NCBI GenBank assembly: GCA_033032865.1
Contig: JAWHQI010000166.1
Span: forward strand, 2,480,001 to 2,544,000
Source of the DNA: Dactylorhiza incarnata
Lineage: Eukaryota > Streptophyta > Magnoliopsida > Asparagales > Orchidaceae
Reading direction: 5' to 3'
Length of the DNA: 64,000 nt
A program made the translations under genes and the position numbers. Below, piece after piece: positions 35,674 through 47,445 of the stretch. Numbering within the stretch: position 1 is the stretch's first letter; each line of letters starts with the position of its first letter. A model generated the notes under the pieces. It saw only the letters and a list, made by a program, of their open reading frames with translations, did not search any database and was not told the origin of the DNA.

Positions 35674-38600
35674 TCAAGAAAAGAAGAGTTTGAGATCATC
35701 TCCACTCCAAGAGTGAGGCAACTCCTCTCCTTCATGGTTCTGGAGATGGTAGGCACCATTTTTGAGCACCTTTTTTATCACGAATGGCCCTGCCCAGTTT
35801 GGATTAAGCTTCCCAACCGAACCGGCTCTTGCCGCGGCATCTACTTTCTTCAAGACCAAGTCCCCAGCAACAAATTCCTTGGTTCTTACATTTTTATCAA
35901 ATAATTTTGTCATTCTTCTTTTTACCTCCTCTTGCCTAATGGTTGTCGTATCCCTCAATTCTTCAATTAAGTCGAGGCTATATTTTAACTCTTCATCATT
36001 CTCTTCTATCAAATCAATTTGGTTATGTTGTGCTAACAACACCCTCGGACTTTTTACCTCGAATTCTACTGGAATAAGAGCTTCGGAACCATGCGATAAT
36101 TTGAAAGGAGTCTCTCCAGTGGCTGAATTTGGAGTTGTCCTCAAGGCCCATAAGACCGAAGGTAGCTGTTCTGCCCAGTTGCCTCTAAGATTTTCTACTT
36201 TCTTCTTCAAAAGATTTATAATAAGCTTGTTGGCAGCCTCTACTTGCCCGTTGCTTCTAGGATGATGTACAGAGGCGAAGCGTAGCTCGATTCCAATTTG
36301 ATCACAAAAACTAATGAGAGTTGAATTATTAAATTGAGAGCCATTATCGGTAATGATTGCCATTGGAATTCCATGCCGACATACTATCTCCCCCCAAATG
36401 AAATTCTTCACAGCTTGGGTAGTAATTTTGGCCAATGCCTTTGCTTCTATCCACTTACTGAAATAGTCAATCATGACTATAATATATCGGCGCTGGCCCC
36501 TTGCCATAGGAAAAGGCCCAACCAAATCCATCCCCCAGACTGCAAAAGGCCAAGGGGTCGCTATTGATTTGAGATGCTGAGCTGGCTGGTTCTGGAGAGG
36601 AGCAAACTTCTGACATTTGACACATTTCTTGGCAAATTTTTCTGCATCCTTCCTCATTTGGGGCCAAAAATAACCTTGCCTTAGGATTCTTTTCTCTAAG
36701 GTTCTTGCCCCTGAATGACTTCCGCACTCTCCCGCATGGACTTCTTGAAGAATTATTGGAACCTCTTCTTCCGAAACGCATCGTGCTAATGGAGAAAGGA
36801 AAGTTCTTCTGTAAAGCACTCCTGCAACAAGATAGTAGTTAGCTACTTTCCGTTTAAACCTTTTCTTATCCTTTACCGTTGAATGGAGCTTTCCAGCCGA
36901 GAGATAAAGAACAAATGGATCCATCCAAGACGGACGCTGATCAATCTCCATGACCTCCCCCTCTTCAATTGCTGGGCGGAACAATTCCGAGGTTGTTCCT
37001 CCTGATAGAAGGCCAAACTTTGCTAATTCATCTGCCTCCATATTCTCTTCCCTCGGAATATATTCAATAGTAAAGCTCCTAAACTTTCCCACCTCAATTT
37101 TTACCAGAGTCAAGTATCGCTTTAAAATACCATCTCTCGTTTCGAAGGTTCCATTCACTTGGGAAGCCATCACCAAGGAATCCGTGAGCACTTTAACATC
37201 ATCGATTCCTAATTCTCTAGCAAATCTGAGTCCAGCTAACAAAGCTTCATACTCAGCTTGATTGTTTGTTATTTTGAAAAAGAATTTCAGCGCCTGATCC
37301 AATCTTACTCCATTCGGATTGATTAAGATAATTCCAGCTCCAGAAGAATCTCTTCCTGAGGCTCCATCCACATAGATTGTCCAAGCGAGGGGTGGGTTGA
37401 TCCCCTTTCCAAGCTCTACTTCTTTGGCATCTACCATGAAATCTGCTAGAACTTGAGCCTTGATTGCCACCCTTGGAACGTATGAAATGTCAAACTCACT
37501 AAGTTCTATTGCCCACTTGGCTAGTCTTCCTGAATGCTCCGGCTTTTCCAAGACACCTTTTAAGGGGAGATCAGTGACAACTAGGATTGAATGCGCTTGA
37601 AAATAAGGTCTTAACCTTCTTGCCGAGGATTACGAGCATTAAGGCCAGCTTTTCGAGGATCGGATAGCGAGTCTCCGCATTTTTCAGAATTCTACTTACG
37701 TAATAGACTGGGAATTGTTTCTTTCTCTCCTCGCGGACCAAGACAGAGCTTATAGCATCGGATCCAACTCCCAAATAAAGAAAAAGATTTTCTCCCTCTC
37801 GCGGGCTTTGGAGCAAAGGGGTTGATGTTAACTGCTTTTTAAGTTGATCGAAAGCATCATCACATTCCTTTGTCCACTCAAACCTGCCCCCTCCCCGGAG
37901 GGTCTTGAAAAAAGGTGCACTCTTATCTCCCGATCGAGAGATAAAGCGACTTAAGCCTGCCATCCTCCCTCCGATCTGCTGAATTTCTTTAGGAGACTTG
38001 GGAGGTGGCATTTCTAAGATAGCCTTTACTTTGTCAGGATTCGGCTCCAACCCTTCCGGAGTGAGAAGATGGCCGAGAAACTTCCCTTTAGTAGCCCCGA
38101 ACACACATTTCAAAGGGTTTAACCTCATGTTAAAGTCTCGGAGAGTTGAAAATGTTTCAGTTAAATCATTAAGGTGAGAAGAGAATGATTTGCTTTTTAT
38201 TAGGAGATCATCAACGTAGACTTCAAGGTTTCTTCCTTTTTAGCTTTTGAAAACCGTATCCATCATTTTCTGATAAGTTGCTCCGGCGTTCTTAAGCCCG
38301 AAAGGCATCACTACATAACAAAAACATCCATCATTCGTGATAAATGAAGTGTGAGGGATATCAGGCTTATGCATTTTAATTTGATGACAACCAGAAAATG
38401 CATCTAAAAAACTCATAAACGAATATCCAACCGCCGAATCAACTAATGAATCTATCTGAGGCAAGGGGTAGCAATCCTTGGGGCAAGCTTTATTAAGTTT
38501 GGTGAAGTCAACACACATCCTCCACTTTCCACCTGACTTTCTGACCATTACAACATTTGAAACCCACGCAGGGTATTGGATTGGTCGAATGAATTTTGCC

Positions 38601-41305
38601 TTCAGGAGTTTTTCCACTTCCTCGCGGATAGGCTGAGCTAGACGGGTGGCAACGGATCTTTTCCTCTGCTGAATCGGGACAAAGCTGGGATCGATATTGA
38701 GGTGGTGGCAAGCGACATTAGGATCTACTCCTGGCATGTCAGCTGCCGACCAAGCAAAAATATCTTAGTTTTGGAGGAGGCAGGAGATGAGCTGACTCTT
38801 GTCAGCTCCAGATAATTCGGCGTTGATAGAGAGACACTTGCTCTCATCTTCCTCGCTGATTGGGACTGCTTGAGTCACTTGGGCAGGTTCCAAGTGAGCT
38901 CCATCTCTTGTATCTTCTTCAGCTTCTTCTGTAGCCTGTATTTGCTCGGGAACTTCAACCGATTCAGCCATCATAACTTCCTGAGGAGGAGACGATACGA
39001 TCATGTTGACCGTCTTTACATAGCATTATCTGGCTTTCCTCGGGTCACTTCTAATTCGGTGTTGCTTGCCATTCAGAGCAAACTTCACCACTTGATGATA
39101 AGTGGAGACGATGGCTTGATACCCATTCAAGAAGGGTCTTCCGAAAATTGCGTTGTAGCTACTCGGAGCATCAACGACTATGAACTTCACCGATTTTGCT
39201 ATCCCTCCCAAGATCACAGAAAGAGTGACGAGCCCTTCAACTTCCTTCTTTTCTCCTGAAAAACCATAAAGAGGTCTTTCAGTTGACAGGAGGGGTTTAC
39301 CTGTCTTCAGCGCCTCAAAAGCTGGTTTGAAGAGCACGTTGACTGAGCTTCCCGTGTCTATCAGAATCTTTTCTACTGTATAATTTTCTATTACGGCCTT
39401 GATGACGACTGCGTCGTCGAAGGGATTTGCGGTCTGAGGAAGATCTTCATCTCCAAAAGTGACCGTTCCTCGGACCGGAGCTGAAGAGGTAGCTGCAACC
39501 TCTGATTGATAGACTCTTTTCAGACTTGCCTTTCTTGAAGATTCCGGACCTGCACCCCCATGGATGCAAAAGAGGTTGCCTAGGGCACCCTCATCATTAG
39601 CATCTATGCATTCATTTGGGAAGCCGATGTTACCCAGATGGCCAACATCATCCACTTCCTCGCATTCCTAATGAACCTCTGCTACCTCCTTGGCTTTAGA
39701 GGTTGAGGCTTTGGCAGGATCACTCTTCTGAATGACATCAGAGATTTTGCCCTCCTTCAGAAGCCTCTCCAAGAACAAATGGAGGGCTCTGCAATTCTCC
39801 GTTAAATGACCCCTTTCTCGGTGATATTCGCAGTACAGGGCTGGATTTCGTGTCTTCGGATCTGAATTCAACGGAGCCGGCCTTCTGAAGAAGGGCTGCT
39901 TCTGAACAGTTTGAAGCACTTCACTCATTGGAACCCCAAAGTCTGTAAAAGACTCTTGGGATTCGTTGTAATGAGACGGGAGGGGCAGAAGAGGAGGTTG
40001 GATGTATTGAATCTGGTGGACTGGGGTAGCTTGCGGAGCGGGAGTAGCAGGAGTTTGAAAAAATGAACTTTGAGGTGGAAAGGATTGATTACCTCGATTG
40101 GGGCGGATGTTACGGTAATTCTTACCTCTTGAAGCTGGAGGTGGAAGATCTTGCCGGGGCTTTGAAGAAGACGGAGCCGGATAGAATCCCGCGGAACCCT
40201 TCTGAGCTCCCCTATTGGTCAGATTGCTCACATAGGTAGGGTTGTTGATTTCCCCCTCTATGAAACGATTAGCCACGCTAATCAGCTCCTGATAGGATCT
40301 AGGCTCCTTGGTGGTGACTTCGAACTTCAGAGGGCCTTCCTGCAGGCCGCTGATCAGGGCTACCATGTAGAGTTCAGGATCCATATCTCGAATCCCCAAA
40401 ATCTCCTTCTGAAAGCGATCAACAAAGTGGGCAACGGTCTCACTGTCCCCTTGCTTGATTTTGAAGAGGGTCGCAGGACCACTCTTCCTCTTCTTTGCGG
40501 TGGCAAATCTTAATAGAAGCTCTTCCCTTAGAGCAGAAAAACTCGGAATGGACTGACTGGGAAGTTAATAGAACCATTGCATGGCCGCCCCATCGAAAGA
40601 GGTGACCATCAACTTACACCTCACTCCATCCGAAATAGTCCTGAGAGCAACAGCTGACTCGAAGGCCTGGAGGTGAGACATTGGGTCACTCTCCCCTGAG
40701 AAAATGGGAAGTCGAGGCTCCCTGAACCCATGGGGGATTGGGTCTCGACGAATCTCGTCGGTAAAAGGAGAAGGCTCCCCGAAAACAGAAGGACCTGGAG
40801 GAGCAAGAAAGGAAGCAGGAGGAGCTTGTGGGAAAGCAAACTCTTCTTCAAAATTCAGGGCTTGAGCCGGAGGCCCCTGGGCTGCGGCTCGGAAAGAATG
40901 ATGGAGAGAAACGAACTCCTCATGCTGAGATCGCTGAGGAGCTACAGGATGGAAACTGGGGTGATCGCACGGGCGACCGCTCGCCACGCGATCTGGGGTG
41001 GCGACCTGAGGCGGAGTAGGAAGGATTCTCTGAGAGATTGCGGCCAGAACTTGGTTCATGGCCTCAATCTGCTTCGCGGACTCCTGCTGAGTCCGGACGG
41101 CCTCTTGCCGGTCTCGAGCGGCCTCTTGCTGAGACCGGGCGATCTCCTGCTGGACGGAAGCAGCATCCTGCCTAGCTCGAGCGGCCTCACGGAGAGCCTG
41201 CTCTATGCGGAGTTCGAAACGGCGCTCAAGCGCTTCCAAAGAATTGTGATCGGACGGGTGACCGCTGGGAGACCACGCAGGACGACCTCTGCGGCGCTCA
41301 GCCAT
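35674..41305 (-). pseudogene. Gag-pol polyprotein of E (gag, PR, RT, RH, aRH, IN)
   Basis: From MAERRRGRPAWSP (41305) to 37571 one minus-strand frame is kept, interrupted only by stops at 40567, 39670, 39028, 38767 and 38242. A one-base shift near 37610 leads to the frame ending at 35674. Gag (41305-39668) has a Gln/Ala-rich coiled coil and a knuckle-like CEYHRERGHLTENC. Protease: LIDTGSSVNVLF and IFGRPFLNG (39400-39130). RT: WRMCVDFTKLNKACPKD (38500), intact catalytic VYVDDLL (about 38220). An extra RNase H follows: TIYVDGASG, NNQAEYEALLAGL, LTDSLV, ENMEADELAKF (37400-37010). Integrase: HAGECGSHSG, CVKCQKF and DDE residues in WGMDLVGPFP, IITDNGSQF and NGQVEAANK. Catalytic motifs look intact; the defects are only stops and one shift. 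Confidence 0.9.
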
Positions 41306-41362
41306 CTCGAAAGTCTACGAATTTCACCTGACACTTCGGATCTGAAGGTCGCGTGTTCGTTA
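41306..41362 (-). other. Leader of E between 5' LTR and gag
   Basis: Only about 57 bases separate the LTR from the gag ATG. The first bases on the minus strand read TAACGAACACGCGACC and lack the TGG start of a normal primer site, so either the priming site has decayed or it is unusual. Confidence 0.5.
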
Positions 41363-41852
41363 TGTTGGCACCAAAAATGGTACCTCCAAAATTCACACAC
41401 TAAGGGGGGAAAAGAAGAAGACTGCGAAGTGCAGGTTACTAAGACAGGGGAGGCTGAAGAGAGAGAAAACGATCACAGGATGACGATCACTAAAAAATGA
41501 GACCGCTTACACAGGTCGTAAGCTGGAGCCTCGGGGCCAGAGAGTCCCTTTCCAGGTACCCCTACCCCTCTATTTATAGACGAGGAGGCTGCCCAAACGG
41601 GTAGAACTAAGAACTACGGGCTGCCCGGGGTACAGGAGAGCCGGGGCAGAGATGAGGGGTGCAAATAGCAAAAAGGAAGAAAAGGAGGAGACCGCTCAGG
41701 CTGTCGATCTCACACTGCCTTGACCGCTTGGGACTTAGAAAACTGCGGCTGAGAAGAGACTTGGCGGTCTGCGCGATCACCATATATTGAGACCGCTCAG
41801 ACCAAAAAAACTTTGGCCTGCAGGAAGAGGTCGCGGGCTTTCTGGGCAAACA
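41363..41852 (-). repeat. 5' LTR of E
   Basis: It matches 29103-29591 apart from about five sites. A minus-strand TATA (TCTATAAATAG, 41570-41580) would drive gag-pol. It is flanked on the right by the TSD CTTGC (41853-41857). Confidence 0.9.
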
Positions 41853-41857
41853 CTTGC

Positions 41858-42309
41858 AATAATCACTAATTAGGAACTACTTAATTTCACTTGCAAGAAG
41901 TAAAATGTGGTTATTCCACCATGGTGTGGGATTATGAACGTGACATGATTGTATTAGAGATCCAATGTGTTCAAGTTTGATAAGTCACTTAAATGTAGTT
42001 CCTCTATATAGTTTTAGTGAACTATGTAGAATTGTGCACAGTCAATGATAAGTATTAGTGCAAGCTTTACTAAATGTGATAATGGCTACTTATTGAACTA
42101 ATCATTTCCACCATAGGCCTAAACTTGAACTATCGATGATAATTAGGAAACTATATAGTTCTCTCTAAATATTTCCTAATTTGAACTATATTGCTTATTT
42201 CCTATGATGTCACTAACTGACATTAACTGCTAAATGGTATTAATTTCAAATATCCAAAATTGATTACAGACATCAACAAAATTAGCAAAATTTCAGATTT
42301 ATGCTCACC
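41858..42309. other. D interior, AT-rich, no gene seen
   Basis: The DNA of D resumes after E's right TSD. I see no coding sequence until the nucleolin exons. Confidence 0.6.
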
Positions 42310-43756
42310 TTGGCTGGCCGCGCCACCGCCAAAACGGCCTCCGCCACCCCTGTTACCACGACCTCTGTCGACGTTGCGTCCTCTCCAACCACCGGAGCCA
42401 TCTCTGCCACGCGTCGGCCTCCACGAGCACCATCTCTTCTACGGCCACCGCTGTGACCGCCGCTCCATCCACCATCTCTGTCGCCGCCACAGACGCCACT
42501 GAACCCACCATCTCTCGGTTTAGCTTCATCTACAGTTAGGGAGTAGCCTCCAAGCTCAGAGCCAGAAAGCTCAAGAGCCTTTGAGAAAGCGTTGTTGTCT
42601 TTAAAATCAATGCATCCAATACTGTCACAAAAGCACCGGAGAACAATACAAATTGTTAACTCCCGCAAAATAATAGGGTTAAAAAACTTTCATGTGCAAT
42701 TATTTCTATTTTAGGAAGATCTAAACAAGGCCACAAACCTCAAAATTTATTATAAACATATTGCATAAAAATCATATGGAACCCTAAGATGAAGAAGACC
42801 CCAGGATGTTTATAAAAGAGAAATTACACTTTAGAACCACCGGTCTCATAATCTCTAGGTAGGGAAACGCGAGTGATCTCTCCACAATAGCCAAAAAATT
42901 CTTCAAGTGAGGTTTGAAGCTGTTGGATGACAAAGATGAGCTCAACAGTAATGTAAAAAATAGGGAGGAATAAAATACTAGAACTTGTATAGTTGCAAGT
43001 GAAAAAAAAACACCTGATTCATTTCGAGTGAAGTGTCGAACCTTTTAACAAATATGGTATGGCTCGGCCCTTTTTGACCCCCCTTCTTGAAAGACCTATT
43101 TATATTCATGAAGAAAAATATGTTAAGTTTCATTAATCATAGGCCCCGATCACCCTTTTCATCCCTTTCACCAACAAAATCAAGTCTTACTTCACGTCCA
43201 GCGAGTTCATGCCCATTTAAATTTTAAAGTATTCCTTGTTGCTGCTCTCCTTTGTGGCAGCCTTCACATTAGGTTCGATTACATTCAGTCCAGTAGTGTA
43301 ATGCAAAATTGGTATTACTTATTAGTACATTATAAAATAAAATAAGTAAAAATGAACTGAGATTCCTGAACAAGAAAAACATACAGGTACTTTAAGTTTC
43401 TTTTTCTGTGGTTCCTCCTCACTATCACTAGAGTCCTCATCGGAACTATCTTTAGAACTCTCTTTCACTTTGGCCTTAATTTGTGGCTTCTGAAACCATT
43501 GAACAGTATAGAAAAATCCATTAAATATAGTACACTTCTAGAACTATACTAAACTAGCATTGCTAGCATGGAAATAAATGATTCTAATTAATTAAAAAAA
43601 TCCATAAAGCACAACTTCCAAAAGAAAATCACTAAATAATAAGATGGTCAGTAAGTGAATATTTATTGGGAGAGCATGACAAGAAACAAATAAGTACAAC
43701 AGTATGCAATCAACCTTCTCTGTGACTGGCTTTTTAAGAGTGGTGGTTGTAGTAAC
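42310..43756 (-). pseudogene. Nucleolin-like gene fragment captured by CACTA D
   Basis: Several exons with splice-like borders occur in the order of a nucleolin gene on the minus strand. 43756-43715: VTTTTTLKKPVTEK. 43489-43391: acidic Ser stretch KDSSDEDSSDSEEEPQKKK. About 43290-43141: end of RRM1, NLNGHELAGREVRLDF. About 43098-43011: linker KGPSHTIFVKRFDTSLE. About 42926-42832: RRM2, LEEFFGYCGEITRVSLP. 42616-42310: RRM2 end ALELSGSELGGYSLTVDEAK, then a Gly/Arg-rich RGG tail (RGRGNRGGGGRFGGG). Frameshifts occur in the RRM1 and RGG exons. Nucleolin acts in rRNA transcription and processing in the nucleolus. Introns are kept, so capture was at the DNA level. It cannot encode an intact protein. 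Confidence 0.85.
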
Positions 43757-43969
43757 CTGCATCATAAAAAAACACTGTATTTTCCCGCCGCTATCAGGTC
43801 GAGGCACAGGAGAATCCCGTGCACAATTATTATATATATTATAAGGGAAATTTGATAGGAGTACACATAGTTCAACTCACTTGTAAAGAAACACAGTAGT
43901 TTCTATTTCATAAAGGAAAAAAGAGTATCAAGTTTCATAAATCCGATCACGAATATTAGCTAGAAAAAC
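43757..43969. other. Joint between nucleolin and CDPK fragments
   Basis: AT-rich, no clear coding sequence. Both captured fragments point the same way with only about 210 bp between them, so one transcript could cover both. Confidence 0.5.
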
Positions 43970-45131
43970 TAACCCGCTGCTATCTTTATCAAAATACTGA
44001 AAGGCGTTGTACAAGTTCCCTTCCTTTCCAATTTGTGCATATGCATTGTAATAGTAATGAAGTCTATGTAATCAATGGTTCCATTGCCATCTACATAGGC
44101 CTGAGAGATAGATTATAAATTTATTCAAGTATAAGACAAAAAAAGTAAGTAAAGGAACCGGCGTGCATTTTAATATGAGATGGATCAACTTAGAGCGTCC
44201 ATGAGCTGCTTCACTTCGAACTCCAAAAGCTTTTAACCAAGCCTCGCTAAACACGTCTTCAGTTCTTCGTACATGATGTAGCCACTGTTGTCAGTTATTG
44301 GAAATAATCCATCATCTGCACCATCGTTTTAAGGAGAAATGATGTCAGCAAGCATGGGTTCAGCATGCATGATACCAAGATATCATATTTAAATATTTTC
44401 TTGTGTCATGTCATTAGAAGAATGGGTTAATGTATGGGCTGCTGTCATATGCCCATCTCTGTACCAATTTTGGTGGCCTTTAAATAGATGCTTTGTTGGC
44501 CATTTTGATAATTCATGTAAGTTTGAAGAACCACTATTGAAGAAATGTGATCTCTTAGTCGTTGAAGCTTTTCCCTCTCCCCCACTTCGTTTTCATTTCA
44601 GCTTTTGTTATTTTCTTCCTAAAATCCAACATCAGTGTCCATATTCGCAAACATCTTCTTTAGCCCTTTAATTTCTTCCTCTGAGAGATTTTCCGCAATA
44701 ACCTTAAATTTGTTTAGATAACAACAATCTGATTTAATGTAATGTAATGTAATGTATGTAATGCAAATGTAATAAGAAGATGAATTAAGCAGACCTTCAA
44801 GGCCAATTTCTTTAGTTTGTTCATCGCCCAGAATTGCTTCATCCTAGACAGAACTGCGATGTCTATAGGTTTATCAAATGCTTCTCCGCCTTCTCTAATC
44901 TAAGGATGTTTTGTAATAGAACAATACAAGCAGTAAATTTAAGCAAACAAAACATTTTGTGGCACAAGAAACACAGTTTACGCAAAAACATTGGCACTAA
45001 CCAAGGACTTGAGCTGAATTAATTCTCTTTTTCGGATCCGGGTTCAGCATTTTTCTAACCAGATCCTTGGCAGTTCTTGAAATAGAAGGCCATGGTTCAC
45101 TTTCAAAGTCAATGACGCCTTGAGTTGCAAT
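43970..45131 (-). pseudogene. CDPK gene fragment captured by CACTA D
   Basis: Minus-strand exons follow the order of a plant calcium-dependent protein kinase. 45131 to about 45000: kinase C-lobe [20 protein letters not shown] and [10 protein letters not shown]. About 44917-44795: autoinhibitory junction [20 protein letters not shown]. 44703-44631: [18 protein letters not shown]. About 44296-44190: first EF-hand, DNSGYIMYEELKTCLARLG. About 44100-43970: second EF-hand [17 protein letters not shown] and the start of the third ([12 protein letters not shown]). Stops replace Trp in HPW (44902-44900) and a residue after LARLG; a frameshift follows KLERK. The kinase ATP-binding and catalytic lobes are absent, so no enzyme can be made. 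CDPKs convert calcium signals into phosphorylation. Confidence 0.9.
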
Positions 45132-46929
45132 CAATTATTTAAAAAAAAAGTCACCGAGAAGGATGAGAGGATACCTTAGCATAACTCCCAAAATCTTGAT
45201 TCAAAAATTAGTAGAGTATTGGCCTATAGGGGCATGCTGATTTGCAAATTGATGATGGGATACCTGCAGTTTCTATTATCAAATAAAAAATTTTGTGATA
45301 CATTGCTATAAACCTTGAACATTATGACTATTTTAATGCAATTAGAAATGAGCTATACAAACATTTAAGTGAATTAGAGAAACTATGTGCTATGAATCTT
45401 GAACATTATGACCATTTTAACAACTAAATGACAATGCGCCATTATGACCAAAAATAGAGCAGAAGCTAGCCTTCGTCCATAAGAAAATTAATCCTCGGCT
45501 AGAAGCGCACAATATTCACAAAGCCCATCTGGAATGGGTTAGGGCATGAAAAGAACTACATTAAAAATCAAAAAATTAGCCTCAGATTCAAGAGGGAGTG
45601 AAAAAAACTACAAAAATGTAGCTGATCTCAAAAATCGGGCTGAAATACGAGATCAACAATTAATGGAAGCTCGAAATGAAAAATTACCAGAGCCTTCTCT
45701 ATGGAGGAATCCTCACATAGAAGCGGAAGCCTTGTGTGGTCGGGAACAACTGCCATCGGAGCGGAAGCAGAAGTAGAAGGAAGCAGGAAGCGAAGATAGG
45801 GCCCGGGACGCTACCCCGGGGTCATAGTTATAAATAATGAATTAATATACAAAAATTAATTGGGCCCGGGACGCTACTCCAAACCCCACAGGGTCGGGAT
45901 ACTACCCCCTTGCCCCCCCCCCCCCCCGATCGGGCAGCGGAACCCCCGAAACTCTGCGTATGGAGCATTAATTTGATACGAGGTTGAGAAGTGGAAACCT
46001 CAACAACTCTACGTAGGGGCCGACATCTGATACGAGATTGAGATCTCTCATCTTAGACTATTTGTTTAATCGGCTCATCGATGTAGACAACTTTGTGGAT
46101 ATCACAACTCATGCTCCTATCTTGGAACATTTGCCTAGTGCGCCTTAACAATGTAGCCCTCCTCTCCCTGTGGAAAGAATTTTTTGGTATAGTCACTGGG
46201 TAAGATCTGTAGTAACAAATTAATGAGATATTTGAGTTAGAAGCCGAAGAATGGCTACCAGAGTTGCGTGTACCAACCCTAACATTTAAGCTTGTGGAGA
46301 CATCATATCTATAGTAAACACATTCATCATAGTTATCTATATCGACACTATCATCAATAGCTTCACTACCATCAGTAACGTCATTATCAAAAATATTGAT
46401 ATCATTAACTTAATTGAAGCCTTGTTGTATCTTGGAATTTGCTTAGAAAAATTGTAATGAAATGAACATACAAGTTTGTTGTTTGGTATAATATTTGACA
46501 CATAGTATTTGACCAAATTATAGGATTGTTTGATTCCTATAGAATATATCACAAAATACCTTTTTAAATTTAGAATGAGAAATATGATGGCTAAATAGTA
46601 GAGCGAAAATGGTTTTCATGAGATGGGAAATGAAAACTCTTATCCCCACATGAAGTTTGTGAATATGTGATTTTCTGGTAATGAGCAAGGAATAATTTTC
46701 TTTCTGGTAGACATGTTGTAATTAACTAAAATTTTCATAGATCCTTTATCAGAATGTAAATATGATATCATGCACTTCATGTTCAGTAAATACATGACAT
46801 GATTATAAGGAAATTCAGTTGTTTAATCATTTGATAATTAATAATTGAATCACTCATATCCCCTTCGACAAAATATCTTCTAAACTGCTTAATTGATGAC
46901 AAATGTTAATTGAAAATCCAATGTTTTGA
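45132..46929. other. D right interior, no gene assigned
   Basis: No supported ORF is present. The stretch 45540-45930 is unlike its AT-rich surroundings: it carries two copies of GGGCCCGGGACGCTAC (45796 and 45864) and a run of about 15 C (45916-45930). It could be another small insertion or captured fragment, but I could not identify ends. Confidence 0.45.
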
Positions 46930-47123
46930 TGACATTTTAAAAATAATCATCACAAAAAAGAGAAACATGTATGTTGACATTTTTTTATGAAAAGCGTGGC
47001 TAAACCTAAATTTTTTATTGGTGACGTTTTTGAAAAACAATCGTCGCTAAATATAAAACTAACGGTGACACTTTAAAAAATGTCGCAATAAAAACGTCAT
47101 TGTAAAGTCTATATCTTGTAGTG
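46930..47123. repeat. Right terminal and subterminal repeats of D
   Basis: It has inverted GTGACG/CGTCAC-type units (for example around 47020-47100) and the terminus TTGTAGTG, mirroring the left end. The TSD GGA follows. Confidence 0.7.
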
Positions 47124-47126
47124 GGA

Positions 47127-47445
47127 TTTCTTTGGAGGCTATCCTGAAACTCAATTTTGGGTAATATTGATCTTAGAAAACACGTTACCCGCTCCCTGAA
47201 TAGCATTCGAGAATTTACGGAATTTTCAACTTAAAAGTAAAAGCAGTATGTTAATTCGCATTGCTGAAAATTATAAGCTAATTATTATGCCGAATAGGTT
47301 CTTCAACTAGGATCTCTACACGTAGGCGTAAGACTTCGCATTTTTATTCCTTGAGTTCAAATTTCTTTTTCTAGTATTTAAATTTTTCTACTCCTATGAA
47401 AAGTTGTTTGCTCGGGACTAGCAAACGAGTAAGTATGGGGGTGTT
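47127..47445 (+). other. C 3' untranslated end with polypurine tract
   Basis: The C sequence resumes after D. The purine tract AAGTATGGGGGTG (47431-47443) directly precedes the 3' LTR. A GCTCGGGACTAGCAAACGAG block before it matches Athila-1 near 2483. Confidence 0.8.

Larger units (their letters stand above)
29103..41852 (-). mobile_element. Tat-type Ty3/gypsy element E, minus strand, with antisense genes
   Basis: LTRs of 489 bp (29103-29591) and 490 bp (41363-41852) start TGTTGG and end CAAACA as read on the plus strand, flanked by the TSD CTTGC (29098-29102, 41853-41857). They differ at about five sites, so E is the youngest layer of the nest. Gag-pol is on the minus strand (41305-35674). 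A purine tract (GCGGGGATTA on the minus strand) abuts the left LTR. The extra RNase H and the plus-strand genes between pol and 3' LTR are features of the Tat lineage. The primer site after the right LTR (TAACGAACACG on the minus strand) does not begin TGG and I could not assign it to a tRNA. Confidence 0.9.
27854..47123 (-). mobile_element. CACTA transposon D carrying gene fragments, split by element E
   Basis: The ends are CACTACAA (27854) and its complement TTGTAGTG (ending 47123), flanked by the 3-bp TSD GGA (27851-27853, 47124-47126), both hallmarks of CACTA elements. The joined flanks recreate the sequence found uninterrupted in Athila-1 near 2205. Subterminal repeats rich in GCGAC/GTCGC occur at both ends. 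Its own DNA, without E, is about 6.5 kb. No transposase or TNP-type ORF is recognisable, so it looks non-autonomous. Exons of a CDPK and a nucleolin-like gene lie in its right half, both on the minus strand. Confidence 0.85.

Noticed and set aside
41306..41362. A normal tRNA primer site next to the 5' LTR of E
   Set aside because: The sequence after the LTR does not begin TGG and I could match no tRNA confidently.
42260..42502. Plus-strand Pro/Arg-rich frame
   Set aside because: It is the shadow of the nucleolin RGG exon on the other strand.
42310..45131. Genuine host CDPK and nucleolin genes
   Set aside because: Both are partial, carry stops and frameshifts, and lie within the TSD-flanked ends of a CACTA element that itself lies inside a retrotransposon.
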